Positions 35,420 to 44,264 of a DNA stretch of 52,106 bases are shown here, piece after piece. Within the stretch, counting starts at the first letter, position 1; the number at the start of each line of letters is the position of its first letter. Below the pieces are notes generated by a model. That model saw only the letters and a program-made list of their open reading frames with translations, did not search any database and had not been told where the DNA came from. The DNA is from Victivallales bacterium (GTDB lineage Bacteria; Verrucomicrobiota; Lentisphaeria; Oligosphaerales; Oligosphaeraceae). The DNA lies in the NCBI GenBank assembly GCA_017554445.1, contig JAFZIJ010000193.1:1-52106 (forward strand). The letters are read 5' to 3'. The translations under genes and the position numbers were made by a program.

Positions 35420-35564
35420 CCTCCCCCCTTGGGGGAGGTGCCGCACAACAGCGGCGGAGAGGGATCAGAGCTCCCACCCTGGGGGAGGTGCCGCAAGAGC
35501 GGCGGAGAGGGCTCAGGCCTCCCACTCCGGGGGAGGTGCCGCGACAGCGGCGGAGAGGGATCAA
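35420..35564. repeat. Three tandem GC-rich repeats, about 49-bp unit
   Basis: GGGGGAGGTGCCGC begins at 35431, 35481 and 35529, each followed by a short variable part and AGCGGCGGAGAGGG then TCA. Each unit also starts with a CCTCCC-type inverted match to its own GGGAGG, so every copy can fold into a hairpin. The array starts right at the stop codon of the plus-strand gene and ends at the stop codon of the convergent M20 gene, filling the junction. Confidence 0.75.
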
Positions 35565-36871
35565 TCTCTTCCAAATGTCAGATTTGAAGAAAATCCGCGC
35601 ATTTTCTCCAAATACGTCTGCTTGTTCATCGGGCATTTCAACGCCGCGATTTTCCTACCGCACGACGCATCATCCCACAGCAGGTCAATCGCGTCCAAAG
35701 CCATCATCTTGGCGGAATCGACATATGCCTGCTGCGGGTCGGTGACCAGAAAATCGTCCGTATGCGCCGTTCCTGCGAAGCCGCGGAAGTAACCGTGCAA
35801 CGACGGAATGATCATGCTGACATCGCCCATGTCCGTCGAAGATGGACGGTAGATGCCGCGTGTGAACGGTGCACCAGGCGCGATGGTCTCGACGTTGCGT
35901 TGATGCACGTCGTCCAATTCGTCATACGCGACTAACGGCATGAATCCGAAGATGTTCTGCACTTCCGTCTCACCGCCGAAGGCGATTGCGACGGCTTTCA
36001 CGCAACGATCCACTTTGTCCGACGCGTCCTGTATCGCTTCCGGCGACGCTGCTCTGACCTGCAATGTGAATACCGCACGATCTGGCACGACATTCACCGC
36101 CTCGCCACCTTCTGGAATATAGCCATGAAGCCGTACATGTGCTTCGTCGCGGAACGTATCGCGCTGCGCGTCCATCAACGTCAAGGCGGAACGCATCATA
36201 GAAATGGCGTTGACGCCTTTGTCTGGATTCGCGCCTGCATGGGCGGATTTTCCATGGAAGATGAGCCGTTTCATGACGAAGCCGTTGAAGCCCGATGGCG
36301 TGAAATTGCTTCCTCCCGCATGTAGCATCATGGCCACATCGATGTCATCGAAAACGCCTTCCGCGATCATTTCGGATTTGCCGCCGAATAATTGCAGTTT
36401 TCCCGCCTCAATCAGACTCGCGATATACGGTTGATTCTGGCATTCCTCCGATGGTGTGGCGATAAATGCCAGTGAACCAGATAGATGTGACAGCAATTCG
36501 GGCTGCGTCAACACATCTACGCAACCAAGCATGGCGTTCAATCCCGCATGATGGCCGCAGGCATGCGCCGCATGAGTCGTCGCATCCGCAAATGGATGCT
36601 GCGGAACGATCAGCGCATCCAACTCGCCAAGAATCGCCACGCGCGGCCCAGACCGCCCCGTATCAACATCCGCCCGCCTCCCTGTGATGGCCAAACCAGT
36701 CTTTTCCTTCAGTCCTAAACGGGTAAAGCACTGTCCAACAAATTCAGACGTCCGTTGTTCGCAATAAGCGAGTTCCGGCATTCGCAGCAACGTTTCACCT
36801 GCTTGGATGCGCTCTTCACGATGAGCATCCAGATAGTCGCACACAAACCGCTTCAATTCATTCTTGTCCAT
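35561..36871 (-). CDS. M20 family metallopeptidase/amidohydrolase
   Basis: The 436-residue protein has the M20 signature: AILGELDALIVPQ (about 79-91), HACGHHAGLNAMLG (Cys105, His107) and TPSEECQNQ (Glu142/143). FHGKSAHAGANPDKGVNA marks the dimerisation-domain insert. It should bind two metal ions and hydrolyse an N-acyl or peptide bond, in the manner of aminobenzoyl-glutamate or N-acyl-amino-acid hydrolases. No signal peptide. The start is 12 nt after the aminotransferase stop, so they form an operon, probably in amino-acid catabolism or scavenging. Confidence 0.9.
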   Translation of the reverse strand: MDKNELKRFVCDYLDAHREERIQAGETLLRMPELAYCEQRTSEFVGQCFTRLGLKEKTGLAITGRRADVDTGRSGPRVAILGELDALIVPQHPFADATTHAAHACGHHAGLNAMLGCVDVLTQPELLSHLSGSLAFIATPSEECQNQPYIASLIEAGKLQLFGGKSEMIAEGVFDDIDVAMMLHAGGSNFTPSGFNGFVMKRLIFHGKSAHAGANPDKGVNAISMMRSALTLMDAQRDTFRDEAHVRLHGYIPEGGEAVNVVPDRAVFTLQVRAASPEAIQDASDKVDRCVKAVAIAFGGETEVQNIFGFMPLVAYDELDDVHQRNVETIAPGAPFTRGIYRPSSTDMGDVSMIIPSLHGYFRGFAGTAHTDDFLVTDPQQAYVDSAKMMALDAIDLLWDDASCGRKIAALKCPMNKQTYLEKMRGFSSNLTFGRD

Positions 36872-36883
36872 TGTCTTCTCCCG

Positions 36884-38059
36884 TCAACGAGCGGAACGTT
36901 CCGCCAGAAATTCACGAATCCGCGCAAACGCCTTCCGCAATTCATCGCATGGCAGTGTGAACGCGATGCGGATATAGTCGCGATAAGCATCTCCACCATA
37001 GGCGTTTCCATGAATTACGGCAACTTGCTTCGATTTCAGAAGGCCCATGGCGAATTCCTCTCCGCTCATGCCTGTGGCGGAAACATTCAGAAACGCATAG
37101 AAAGTCGCTGGTATGCCGACACTTGTGATTTCAGGAATCCGCTGCAATTCCTCCAACACACAGTCGCGACGTTTCTCAAACTCTTGACGAATATACGATT
37201 CGTCCGTACGATCCGACAATGCCTCCAACGCGGCGTATTGCGACGGCAATGGCGCACATGCCACCACATTCTCCGTCATCTGCGTCATCACGCGAATCAG
37301 CGGCGACGGCGCCAACGTCCAGCCAACACGCCAGCCGGTCATTGCATAGCGTTTGGAAAAGCCGTTGACCACGACTGTCCGCTCACGCATTCCAGGCTGT
37401 GTCAGAATGCTTTCCACCTTCCGTCCATCATATGCCAAATGACTGTAGATTTCGTCGGAAATCACGGTTAAATCATGCTTTACGGCAAGTTTCGCCAATT
37501 GGTCCAATGTCTCGCCTGGAATGACCGCTCCCGTGGGATTGGCGGGCGAATTCAACACCAAAAGACGAGTCCTCTTCGTGATGCATTTTTCGATGTCCTT
37601 TGATTGCATGACAAACGCGTCTTCAGGCCGTGTTTCGACAAATACAGGCGTTGCGCCGCAGGATTTTACGACTTCGCCATAATTGATCCAATACGGAGCG
37701 GGAATGATCGCCTCATCGCCTTCGTCCAAAAGGCTCCACAGGCTCAGATAGGCGGATTCCATGGCCCCGACGGTCACGATGACTTCCGATTCCGCCTGAA
37801 AATCCATGCCATATTCCTTTTTGGCTTCCGCGACAATTGCCTGCCGTAAAGCAAGCAATCCCGCATTGGCGCTGTAACGCGTCTTGCCGGCGAGAATCGC
37901 ATCGCATGCCGCCTGCCGCACGTTCATGGGCGGCGGCAAGTCCGGATCACCCAACGTCAAGTCAATGACATTACGATACTTCTGCGCTTCGTCATATATT
38001 CGGCGCGGTTCAGACGGCGTCAACTGCACCGCTCTTCGAGACAATTTCATATCCTGCAT
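36884..38059 (-). CDS. Class I/II pyridoxal-phosphate aminotransferase
   Basis: The 391-residue enzyme shows the fold-type I pattern: TRYSANAGLLALRQAI (60-75), NSPANPTGAVIPGE (170-183), SDEIYSHLAYDG (201-212) and the PLP lysine Lys236 in VNGFSKRYAMTGWRVGW. It belongs to the aspartate/aromatic aminotransferase-like group; substrate preference is not visible. A cyclohexadienyl-dehydratase-like protein is encoded nearby on the other strand, so an aromatic amino-acid role is possible. It heads the two-gene operon with the M20 peptidase. Confidence 0.92.
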   Translation of the reverse strand: MQDMKLSRRAVQLTPSEPRRIYDEAQKYRNVIDLTLGDPDLPPPMNVRQAACDAILAGKTRYSANAGLLALRQAIVAEAKKEYGMDFQAESEVIVTVGAMESAYLSLWSLLDEGDEAIIPAPYWINYGEVVKSCGATPVFVETRPEDAFVMQSKDIEKCITKRTRLLVLNSPANPTGAVIPGETLDQLAKLAVKHDLTVISDEIYSHLAYDGRKVESILTQPGMRERTVVVNGFSKRYAMTGWRVGWTLAPSPLIRVMTQMTENVVACAPLPSQYAALEALSDRTDESYIRQEFEKRRDCVLEELQRIPEITSVGIPATFYAFLNVSATGMSGEEFAMGLLKSKQVAVIHGNAYGGDAYRDYIRIAFTLPCDELRKAFARIREFLAERSAR

Positions 38060-38506
38060 CCTGTTGTTTTTTCATTCCATGCTACTATTGTTCATTTTTC
38101 TTGTTTTATGACAAAGATTTCGCCATGCGCATTTCTGTCGCGCGAAGCGCTTTCACAATCGCCGCAGCCGCCGGAGCCGTTCGCGTCATTCATGCTCAAC
38201 GTTTTGTTCAATCAATACCATCTTCAAGCTGTTGTCGGCCCGGCGGCGAGGCATTTTCAGTGTATTCAGTGTATTCTGTGGTTTGATTTTCGTGCTCTTT
38301 CGTGCCTTTCGTGGTTACTGAAAACATTTGGTTGCGGCCAACGGCCGCTTCAGGCATTCATGAAAATATACTCTTGTTTCCACAGACCTCAAGATGACAA
38401 AAGCCTTTCCATTTATCTCCAGCCGAACTATATTATATTGTATGATGGGCATTGCCAAAACACAACGCCCTGTTTTCAATCATCTTACTCAAAATCATTT
38501 TCCTCC
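38060..38506. other. Intergenic region with a dispersed repeat, a palindrome and a weak promoter
   Basis: An open frame runs through this region into the next gene from an ATG at 38108, but its product (rich in Cys, Phe and Ser) only translates the repeat, so I regard it as non-coding. It holds copy 2 of the TTCGTG-type repeat (38241-38320), the palindrome GCGGCC-AAC-GGCCGC (38334-38348), and TTTCCA (38407-38412)-17 bp-TATATT (38430-38435) as a possible promoter for the following gene. Confidence 0.6.
38241..38320. repeat. Dispersed intergenic repeat, copy 2
   Basis: CGGCGGCGAGGCATTTTCAG, then TGTATTCAGTGTATTCTGTGG, then CGTGCTCTTTCGTGCCTTTC and GTGGTTACTG. Same module order as the copies at 1111, 49165 and 50656. 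Confidence 0.65.
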
Positions 38507-40888
38507 ATGACACCCATTGGAAAGATTTCAAAAGTTATGCTTGTAACAACATTGGCCGCATGCTGCATGTCCGCCTTCGGTGCAACCATCTCCGGAACCG
38601 TCCGTTATGATAAAAAACACGACGGATGGCCGTCACAGGACGATCCAGGCATTCCGAACATGCTCGTCAGCGACGGTTTCGGATTCGCCGTCACGGATGA
38701 AAACGGTCACTACAGCCTGCCGCTTCATGAAAAGGCCCAGACGATCTATGTCCAACGGACAGACCAATATACGGCGGACGTGACTCGCTTTTGGCATCGC
38801 ATCACATCTGGCCGCCAGACATACGATTTTCTAATGAATGACGCACGTCCTGTCACGGGCGACACGCTCTCCATGGTCATCATTGGCGACGCCGAAACGC
38901 ATGACCTTCGCTACATGGATACCATCCGCACATACATCGCGAACCATCCGGAAACCAATCTTTTCATCAACGCAGGCGACATCAGCGCGGGTTCCCCTAC
39001 TGGCATGGAAACGCATCGCGATTTCGTCAACGCCGCAACACTCGGCATACCAGTCGTCTATGCCTGCGGCAACCATGACGTGGATTTCCGCGGCCGCGGC
39101 TTCTACGGCAACGCGGATCCCTATCTGGCCGTTTGCGGCCCATGGTGGGAATCCTTCGAACTGGGCGGTTATCTCTTTGTCGTCGTGCCTATCTACAACA
39201 GTTGGGGGACGCCGATTCTCTATGACATGCTGGACTGCGGCGATTGGCTCAAGGCGTTGTGCAAACGCTTTCCAGACAAGAAGAAAATTCTTGTCGGCCA
39301 TGATCTGCCTGATCTCGTCGGCTACAAAATGGCGACACATTCTGGCGATATCATTCTCGACGATGAACATTTCGTCTGCACCATCTATGGCCACAAACAC
39401 ATGAACATCGTCAAAAAGTATCCGTCTGGCCGTAAATCCTTCTGCGTCGCCACGCCGAACAAGGGCGGTTCAGGCTGTTTCGCTCCATCATTCCGCGTCC
39501 TGCAAATCAATCGCAAGACAGACCAACCGCAAAGCAAATTGTTCTATACCAATATAAAAGAACATCTTGCTCTCATCACGCCACAAAAAGGCATGGAGCT
39601 TTCAAAAGACGCTACCCATGTCACAATCACGGCGGATGCCTACGATGGCGGCGATGAAATCGTTTCCGTCAAGGCCAGTCAAGACAACGGACAATCCGTG
39701 GAACTGTCACGCATCAGTCCGGCGGCATGGAGCGGCGATGCAAATTGGCCACTAAACGACAACAGCCATATCACCCTCTCTGCCAAAACAAAATCCGGCA
39801 AGGAGTTTTCGCGCGAATTCGATGTCGCGACACAGAACAACAATCGTCTCGGCTGGATTGTGCAATTGCCTGCCGATGTCGCGATGTGCGATCTGCAACT
39901 TGTGAACGACTTGCTCATCGTTGGTGTTTGCGATGACGCAAATGCGGAAAACGGCGGCCTTTACGCGCTTTCCCCCGACACAGGAAAAATCGTCTGGTCA
40001 TACACGACAGGCTACGGAATCCGCAACAATTTCGCGACCGACGGTTCCCGCATCTACGCCATCGACACACGCGCGAACATCCACGCCGTTGACATCGCGA
40101 CCGGCAAGCGTGTCTGGCTGAATCCTTCCGATCCGTCCATCGTCAGTCCGTCCGCTTCCGGAATCGTCTGTCATGACGGCATCGTGGCGGGCGGCTATGG
40201 ACGCCATCTGCGCGGCATCCGCGCGGAAAACGGCGAAACGCTTTGGCGGAACACGTCATGGCAGGTCGAAGAGCGCACGCCGGCCGATGACAAGCTGGCG
40301 GTTGCGGACGGCAGCGTTTTCGTCATTTCCCGCCTCAACGGCCTCTACCGCCATGACTTGAAGACAGGCGATGTCATCTGGCAGCACAAAGTCCTCTTCG
40401 CCAACGCCACTGCTCTGCCCGACGGTGATGGTATCTGGCTCATTCCGAACAACTACCATCTATTCCGCCTCGACATCGCCACAGGCAAACTCTTAAAGGA
40501 CATAGCCTTCCCATGCTACGCCACAACAGCCGTTCCCGTGAAACTTCCCAACGGCCTGCTTCTGATTGCTTCCTCCAACAAAGGTCTGGGCGCCATCGAC
40601 ACCACCACGATGAAGGAAACATGGCGCTTCACGCCCAAACCGTCCATCACGCCCACCGCCGATTACGCCACAGGAAATCCGCCAAGCGTCACAGCAACGC
40701 CGCTTTTTGACGGCGATGCCCTCTGGGTAGCCGCAAACGACGGCATCCTCTATCGGCTTGATCCGCAAAACGGCCATGTCATTGATTTCCAGATTGTTGG
40801 CATGCCCGTCCTCAACCGTCCTTGCGTCGATGCGAAGCGGCTCTACGTCTCCGACTGTTGCGGACGAATCATGGCGATTGAAAAATGA
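38507..40888 (+). CDS. Secreted metallophosphoesterase fused to a PQQ-type beta-propeller
   Basis: The ATG at 38507 gives a signal peptide (MTPIGKISKVMLVTTLAACC and onward to FGA); the upstream frame is the repeat. The 793-residue product has a small N-terminal beta domain (about 27-90, ISGTVRYDKKHDG), a calcineurin-like phosphoesterase with MVIIGDAETH (Asp128), NAGDISAG (Asp158), ACGNHDVD (189-191), LVGHDLP and IYGHKHM, a beta linker, and from about 450 a propeller with repeats such as LYALSPDTGKIVWSY, IHAVDIATGKRVW and LFRLDIATGKLL, typical PQQ-like blades. The metal site looks complete. No ribosome site is clear. The combination of hydrolase and propeller in one secreted chain is unusual. 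Confidence 0.85.
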   Translation: MTPIGKISKVMLVTTLAACCMSAFGATISGTVRYDKKHDGWPSQDDPGIPNMLVSDGFGFAVTDENGHYSLPLHEKAQTIYVQRTDQYTADVTRFWHRITSGRQTYDFLMNDARPVTGDTLSMVIIGDAETHDLRYMDTIRTYIANHPETNLFINAGDISAGSPTGMETHRDFVNAATLGIPVVYACGNHDVDFRGRGFYGNADPYLAVCGPWWESFELGGYLFVVVPIYNSWGTPILYDMLDCGDWLKALCKRFPDKKKILVGHDLPDLVGYKMATHSGDIILDDEHFVCTIYGHKHMNIVKKYPSGRKSFCVATPNKGGSGCFAPSFRVLQINRKTDQPQSKLFYTNIKEHLALITPQKGMELSKDATHVTITADAYDGGDEIVSVKASQDNGQSVELSRISPAAWSGDANWPLNDNSHITLSAKTKSGKEFSREFDVATQNNNRLGWIVQLPADVAMCDLQLVNDLLIVGVCDDANAENGGLYALSPDTGKIVWSYTTGYGIRNNFATDGSRIYAIDTRANIHAVDIATGKRVWLNPSDPSIVSPSASGIVCHDGIVAGGYGRHLRGIRAENGETLWRNTSWQVEERTPADDKLAVADGSVFVISRLNGLYRHDLKTGDVIWQHKVLFANATALPDGDGIWLIPNNYHLFRLDIATGKLLKDIAFPCYATTAVPVKLPNGLLLIASSNKGLGAIDTTTMKETWRFTPKPSITPTADYATGNPPSVTATPLFDGDALWVAANDGILYRLDPQNGHVIDFQIVGMPVLNRPCVDAKRLYVSDCCGRIMAIEK

Positions 40889-40911
40889 CAACCATTCTAT
40901 AAAATCCATCC

Positions 40912-41721
40912 ATGAAAAACACAAAAAAATCCTTTAATCAGTTTCTTCTCTGCGCATGCCTGCTCCTTTCGCTGTTTCTCACGGCCTGCAGGACATGCCA
41001 GCCACTTGACAGCCTCCAAGCCGTCAAGGCACGTGGCGTCCTTTTCGTCGGCGCGACAGGAGACTACCAGCCCATGTCGTTTCTGAATCCAGACACAAAG
41101 ACTTACGAAGGTTTCGACACGGCGTTGACGGAGGATTTCGCCGCTAGTCTCGGCGTGAAGATTCAATATGTTCCTACGTCATGGCCAACGCTTATGCAGG
41201 ACACGCTGGCCCGTAAATTCGATCTTGCGCTCTGCGGCATCACGATCACAGATGCGCGCAAAAAGCAGGCCTTGATGTCCGACGGATATCTTGGCAACGG
41301 CAAGACCGTTCTCTGTCGCGCGGAAGACGCGGCGAAATATACCAGTCTTGCAGCCATCAACCACCCGGAAGTCCGCGTCATGGAAAATCCAGGCGGCCTC
41401 AACGAAAAGTTCGCCCGCGCGAATCTACCCAACGCCACATTGATCATTCATCCTGTCAATGAAGAGATTCCGCGTCTGATTGCCGAAGGAAAGGCCGATG
41501 TGATGATCACGGAAATCATGGAGGCCGCCTTCTATTGTAGCCGAGACGCACGGCTGGCGGCGCCGTTGCTGAAAACGCCTTTCACCCACGGCCAGCTTGG
41601 CGCCCTGCTCCCGCCAGGTAACGAAGCGTTGCGGGATTATTTCAACAGTTTCCTCCAACAAATACGTGAAACTGGCCGTCTGGCCGAACTAGGCGAAATC
41701 TATCTGCATGGACGGAAATAA
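40912..41721 (+). CDS. Cyclohexadienyl dehydratase-like / amino-acid binding lipoprotein
   Basis: The 269-residue protein has a lipoprotein signal with Cys26 in LFLTAC, and the solute-binding-protein fold. It carries the PheC-type motifs FVGATGDYQPMSF (about 45-57), VMENPGGLNEKFAR (about 155-168) and NEEIPRLIAEGKADVMITE, which distinguish cyclohexadienyl dehydratases (prephenate/arogenate to phenylpyruvate/phenylalanine) from ABC binding proteins. No permease or ATPase gene is adjacent, in keeping with an enzyme rather than a transporter part. The lack of a Shine-Dalgarno sequence before the ATG is notable. A transporter-associated role cannot be excluded. Confidence 0.82.
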   Translation: MKNTKKSFNQFLLCACLLLSLFLTACRTCQPLDSLQAVKARGVLFVGATGDYQPMSFLNPDTKTYEGFDTALTEDFAASLGVKIQYVPTSWPTLMQDTLARKFDLALCGITITDARKKQALMSDGYLGNGKTVLCRAEDAAKYTSLAAINHPEVRVMENPGGLNEKFARANLPNATLIIHPVNEEIPRLIAEGKADVMITEIMEAAFYCSRDARLAAPLLKTPFTHGQLGALLPPGNEALRDYFNSFLQQIRETGRLAELGEIYLHGRK

Positions 41722-41731
41722 ATCCACTATA

Positions 41732-41745
41732 CATTAATCATTAAA
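41732..41745. repeat. Heptanucleotide microrepeat (CATTAAT/CATTAAA)
   Basis: Two 7-bp units directly abut the ATG of the next gene and take the place of a ribosome site. Confidence 0.4.
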
Positions 41746-42609
41746 ATGACTTTCAGATTCTTCTTTGTCACCGTGTTTCTGGCCGCCATCCTATTGGTGC
41801 CCAACACAAACGCCGCCCCACGTAAAACAGAAATCGATGGAGCGGCTGGCAAACTGTCCATTCTGCTTGACATTCCGCCAGCGAGGGAGACGATCAAAGG
41901 CCCCGTGGTAATTCTCTGCCATGGTTTTACGTCATGGAAAGGTGAGCCGTTGTTGGTCGCCGTGGCGGAAGCCGCAACAAAGGCCGGATTTCCGGTCGTC
42001 CGCTTCGATTTCAACGGCCATGGCGAGAGCGGCGGCGACTTCTCGAAAATGACCGTCTCCAGCGAAGTGGATGATTTGCGCCGCGTCATGGAATGGGCTG
42101 GGAAACAACCATGGGGCGGCGATTTCCTGCTTGTCGGCCATTCACAAGGCGGCGTGGTCGTCGGCATGGCTTGCGGCCTATACAACAATATAAAAGGCGC
42201 GGTTCTGCTCGCCCCCGCCGGCGTTCTCGTGGACGATTCGAAATCAGGCCGAATATTCGACGCCAGAATCGATCCCGCCAATCCGCCTGAAACCATTCCG
42301 CTTTTCGGCGGCACAAGATTGCTCGGCGGTTGCTACGTGCGGGATGCGCAGAAACTGCCTCTCTACGAAACTGTCGCCAAGGCCGGATCACGCGGCGTCC
42401 ATTCTCTCTGCGTCATTCATGGCAGTGCTGACGGTGTCGTCCCATATTCATACGGAAAGCGTTTTACCGACGCAGCCTCCTCCGCCGCCGTCCCCTGCCA
42501 AGCGGAATTCCATCTCCTCTACGGAGCCGACCACGGCTTTTCACAACGCGAAAAAGAAGTCGCAGACCTCACTGTATTCCTACTAAAGAAGATGGAAAAA
42601 TTGCCATAA
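41746..42609 (+). CDS. Secreted alpha/beta hydrolase, cinnamoyl/feruloyl esterase-like
   Basis: The 287-residue protein has a signal peptide (MTFRFFFVTVFLAAILLVPN) and an alpha/beta-hydrolase fold. The oxyanion segment is ILCHGFTSWKGE (57-67), the nucleophile Ser133 is in VGHSQGG, and the other triad members are likely Asp229 (HGSADGVVPY) and His263 (GADHGF). The HGFTSWK and GHGESGGDFS segments are typical of the cinnamoyl-esterase/LJ0536-like group that splits ferulate from plant xylans, which fits the arabinofuranosidase and acetyl esterases nearby. There is no Shine-Dalgarno sequence. The last codons and stop (TTG CCA TAA) are also the first unit of the 33-bp repeat array. Confidence 0.85.
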   Translation: MTFRFFFVTVFLAAILLVPNTNAAPRKTEIDGAAGKLSILLDIPPARETIKGPVVILCHGFTSWKGEPLLVAVAEAATKAGFPVVRFDFNGHGESGGDFSKMTVSSEVDDLRRVMEWAGKQPWGGDFLLVGHSQGGVVVGMACGLYNNIKGAVLLAPAGVLVDDSKSGRIFDARIDPANPPETIPLFGGTRLLGGCYVRDAQKLPLYETVAKAGSRGVHSLCVIHGSADGVVPYSYGKRFTDAASSAAVPCQAEFHLLYGADHGFSQREKEVADLTVFLLKKMEKLP

Positions 42610-42789
42610 TCATGGCCTTTTTCCGTGGAATAATTGCCATAAATCTCCCCCAAAACCGTGGAATAATTGCCATATTTCCGCGATTTTACATAGAATAATT
42701 GCCATAAATACCCCTAAATTCTGTAGAATAATTGCCATAAATCATCAAAAAAACATAAGAAAAATTGCCATATATACAGTGTTTTTACC
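42601..42789. repeat. Six-unit tandem array with 33-bp period (TTGCCAT iterons)
   Basis: TTGCCAT starts at 42601, 42634, 42667, 42699, 42732 and 42765, so the spacing is 33, 33, 32, 33 and 33 bp. Each unit has the form TTGCCATAAAT, about 14 variable bases, then GTRGAATAA, which leads into the next unit; the last units drift. The core GAATAATTGCCATAAAT is strongly kept while the middle is free. The array begins inside the last codons of the hydrolase gene and stops about 70 bp before the ATPase gene. The 33-bp period is three helical turns, so all cores face the same side of the DNA. Confidence 0.85.
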
Positions 42790-42859
42790 TTGAAATCAGC
42801 ATCTTCCGTATTATCTTAAGAAGGAAGACTAAAAAACTCACATATTCAAGGCGAGAAAC

Positions 42860-44206
42860 ATGATGCTGAAAAGAAAAATCGAAAAGGAACTGTCACGATT
42901 TCTTCATGACAATGGCCGCTACGCGCTTCTGGTCACAGGGGCCCGTCAGGTGGGCAAGACCTTCAGCATCGAACAGTTCGGACGGGAAAACTACGACAAC
43001 TTCGTGGAAATCAATTTTATCCGCGAACCAGAGGCGCTCGCCATCTTCAACAATGTCTCGAATGCAGACGACGTATATATGCGTTTGTCCGCATACGCGA
43101 ATTTGAAACCACGACGCAAGGGACAGACTCTTGTTTTCCTGGATGAGATTCAACGCTGCCCGGAAGCGGTCACCTACATGAAATTTCTAGTCCAGCGGGG
43201 TGGCTGCCATTACATTCTCAGCGGCTCCCTGCTCGGCGTGGAACTAAAGGACATCCGTTCCGTTCCCGTAGGCTTCATGAGTGAAGTGCAGATGTTCCCG
43301 TTGGATTTCGAGGAGTTTTTGTGGGCGAACGGCATTTCAGAAGAGATTCTGGAGAACGCGCGATCCGCATTCATGGAAAAACACCCTGTGGATCCCTTCT
43401 TCCACGACCAGTTGATGCGTTATTTCCGCCTGTATCTCGTCACGGGCGGAATGCCTGATGTAGTGAACTCCTATCTGCAAACGAATGATCTCACTCAAGT
43501 TGCCGCCGCACAACAACGTATCTGCATTGAATATAAACGGGACATCTCCCAGTACGACCCGAAAAATGCCCTGCGGATACGGGACATCTATGATCGGTTG
43601 CCCTCTGAACTTAATCAGCAGAACCGCCGTTTCACCATCGGCACCGTTTTGAAAGGAAGCCATTTCGACCGTCTTGAAGACGGTTTTCTATGGCTGAAGG
43701 AAGCGGGTGTGGCCATTCCCGCCTACAATGTGGACGAACCACGTACGCCGTTGGAACTCGCCCGCAAGAGAAACATCTTCAAACTTTTCGCCAACGATGT
43801 CGGACTTCTCGCCTCCATGTACATGAACGGCATCCAGTTGAAGCTGCTCAACAACGATGTCGATATGAACATCGGCGCCATTTACGAAAACGTCGTTGCA
43901 CAGGAATTGAAGGCCCATGGTTTTTCTCCCAGTTATTTCAATTCGAAAAAACAAGGCGAGCTAGATTTCGTCGTGGAATTCGACGGCCATGCCCTGCCGA
44001 TCGAAGTGAAAAGCGGAAAGGACTACAAACGCCATAGCGCATTGGATAATGTCCTCAAAGACAGCAACTACGGCATCCCGCTGGCATACGTGTTGTGCAA
44101 TGACAATGTCGCCGTGGAAGGCAAAATCGTCTATCTGCCGATCTACATGACGATGTTCATCCAGCCGCCTTCCCTCCCTGAAAAACTTATCTACAAGATT
44201 GAATGA
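42860..44206 (+). CDS. AAA-family ATPase with DUF4143 C-terminal domain
   Basis: The 448-residue protein has Walker A VTGARQVGKT (25-34, Lys33), Walker B TLVFLDEIQRC (90-100, Asp95, Glu96) and sensor-like ILSGSLLG. The C-terminal domain has YLVTGGMPDVVNSYL and ends with a PD-(D/E)xK-like site: GELDFVVEFDGHALPIEVKSG. This is the ATPase/DUF4143 family that is expanded in many anaerobes; its role is unsettled, with DNA-related or toxin-like roles proposed by context only. A GGCGAG lies before the ATG. The 33-bp repeat array just upstream suggests that it is either controlled by, or acts on, these repeats. Confidence 0.9.
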   Translation: MMLKRKIEKELSRFLHDNGRYALLVTGARQVGKTFSIEQFGRENYDNFVEINFIREPEALAIFNNVSNADDVYMRLSAYANLKPRRKGQTLVFLDEIQRCPEAVTYMKFLVQRGGCHYILSGSLLGVELKDIRSVPVGFMSEVQMFPLDFEEFLWANGISEEILENARSAFMEKHPVDPFFHDQLMRYFRLYLVTGGMPDVVNSYLQTNDLTQVAAAQQRICIEYKRDISQYDPKNALRIRDIYDRLPSELNQQNRRFTIGTVLKGSHFDRLEDGFLWLKEAGVAIPAYNVDEPRTPLELARKRNIFKLFANDVGLLASMYMNGIQLKLLNNDVDMNIGAIYENVVAQELKAHGFSPSYFNSKKQGELDFVVEFDGHALPIEVKSGKDYKRHSALDNVLKDSNYGIPLAYVLCNDNVAVEGKIVYLPIYMTMFIQPPSLPEKLIYKIE

Positions 44207-44264
44207 GTCATTTATGCAAGACTTGTCACAAGTGCTGTGTCTTCAATCAGCATGAAGCCCAAAC

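Noticed and set aside
35335..35636. Two minus-strand ORFs over the GC-rich repeats
   Set aside because: Their Pro/Ser/Arg-rich sequence simply follows the repeat unit.
38108..38506. N-terminal extension of the phosphoesterase/propeller gene
   Set aside because: The extra 133 residues come from the dispersed repeat and the palindrome and have no domain-like character. The ATG at 38507 gives a proper signal peptide.
42601..42789. CRISPR array
   Set aside because: The repeat core is only about 17 bp with 15-16 bp between cores, the units are direct and drifting, and no cas gene is nearby. It fits an iteron-like tandem repeat.
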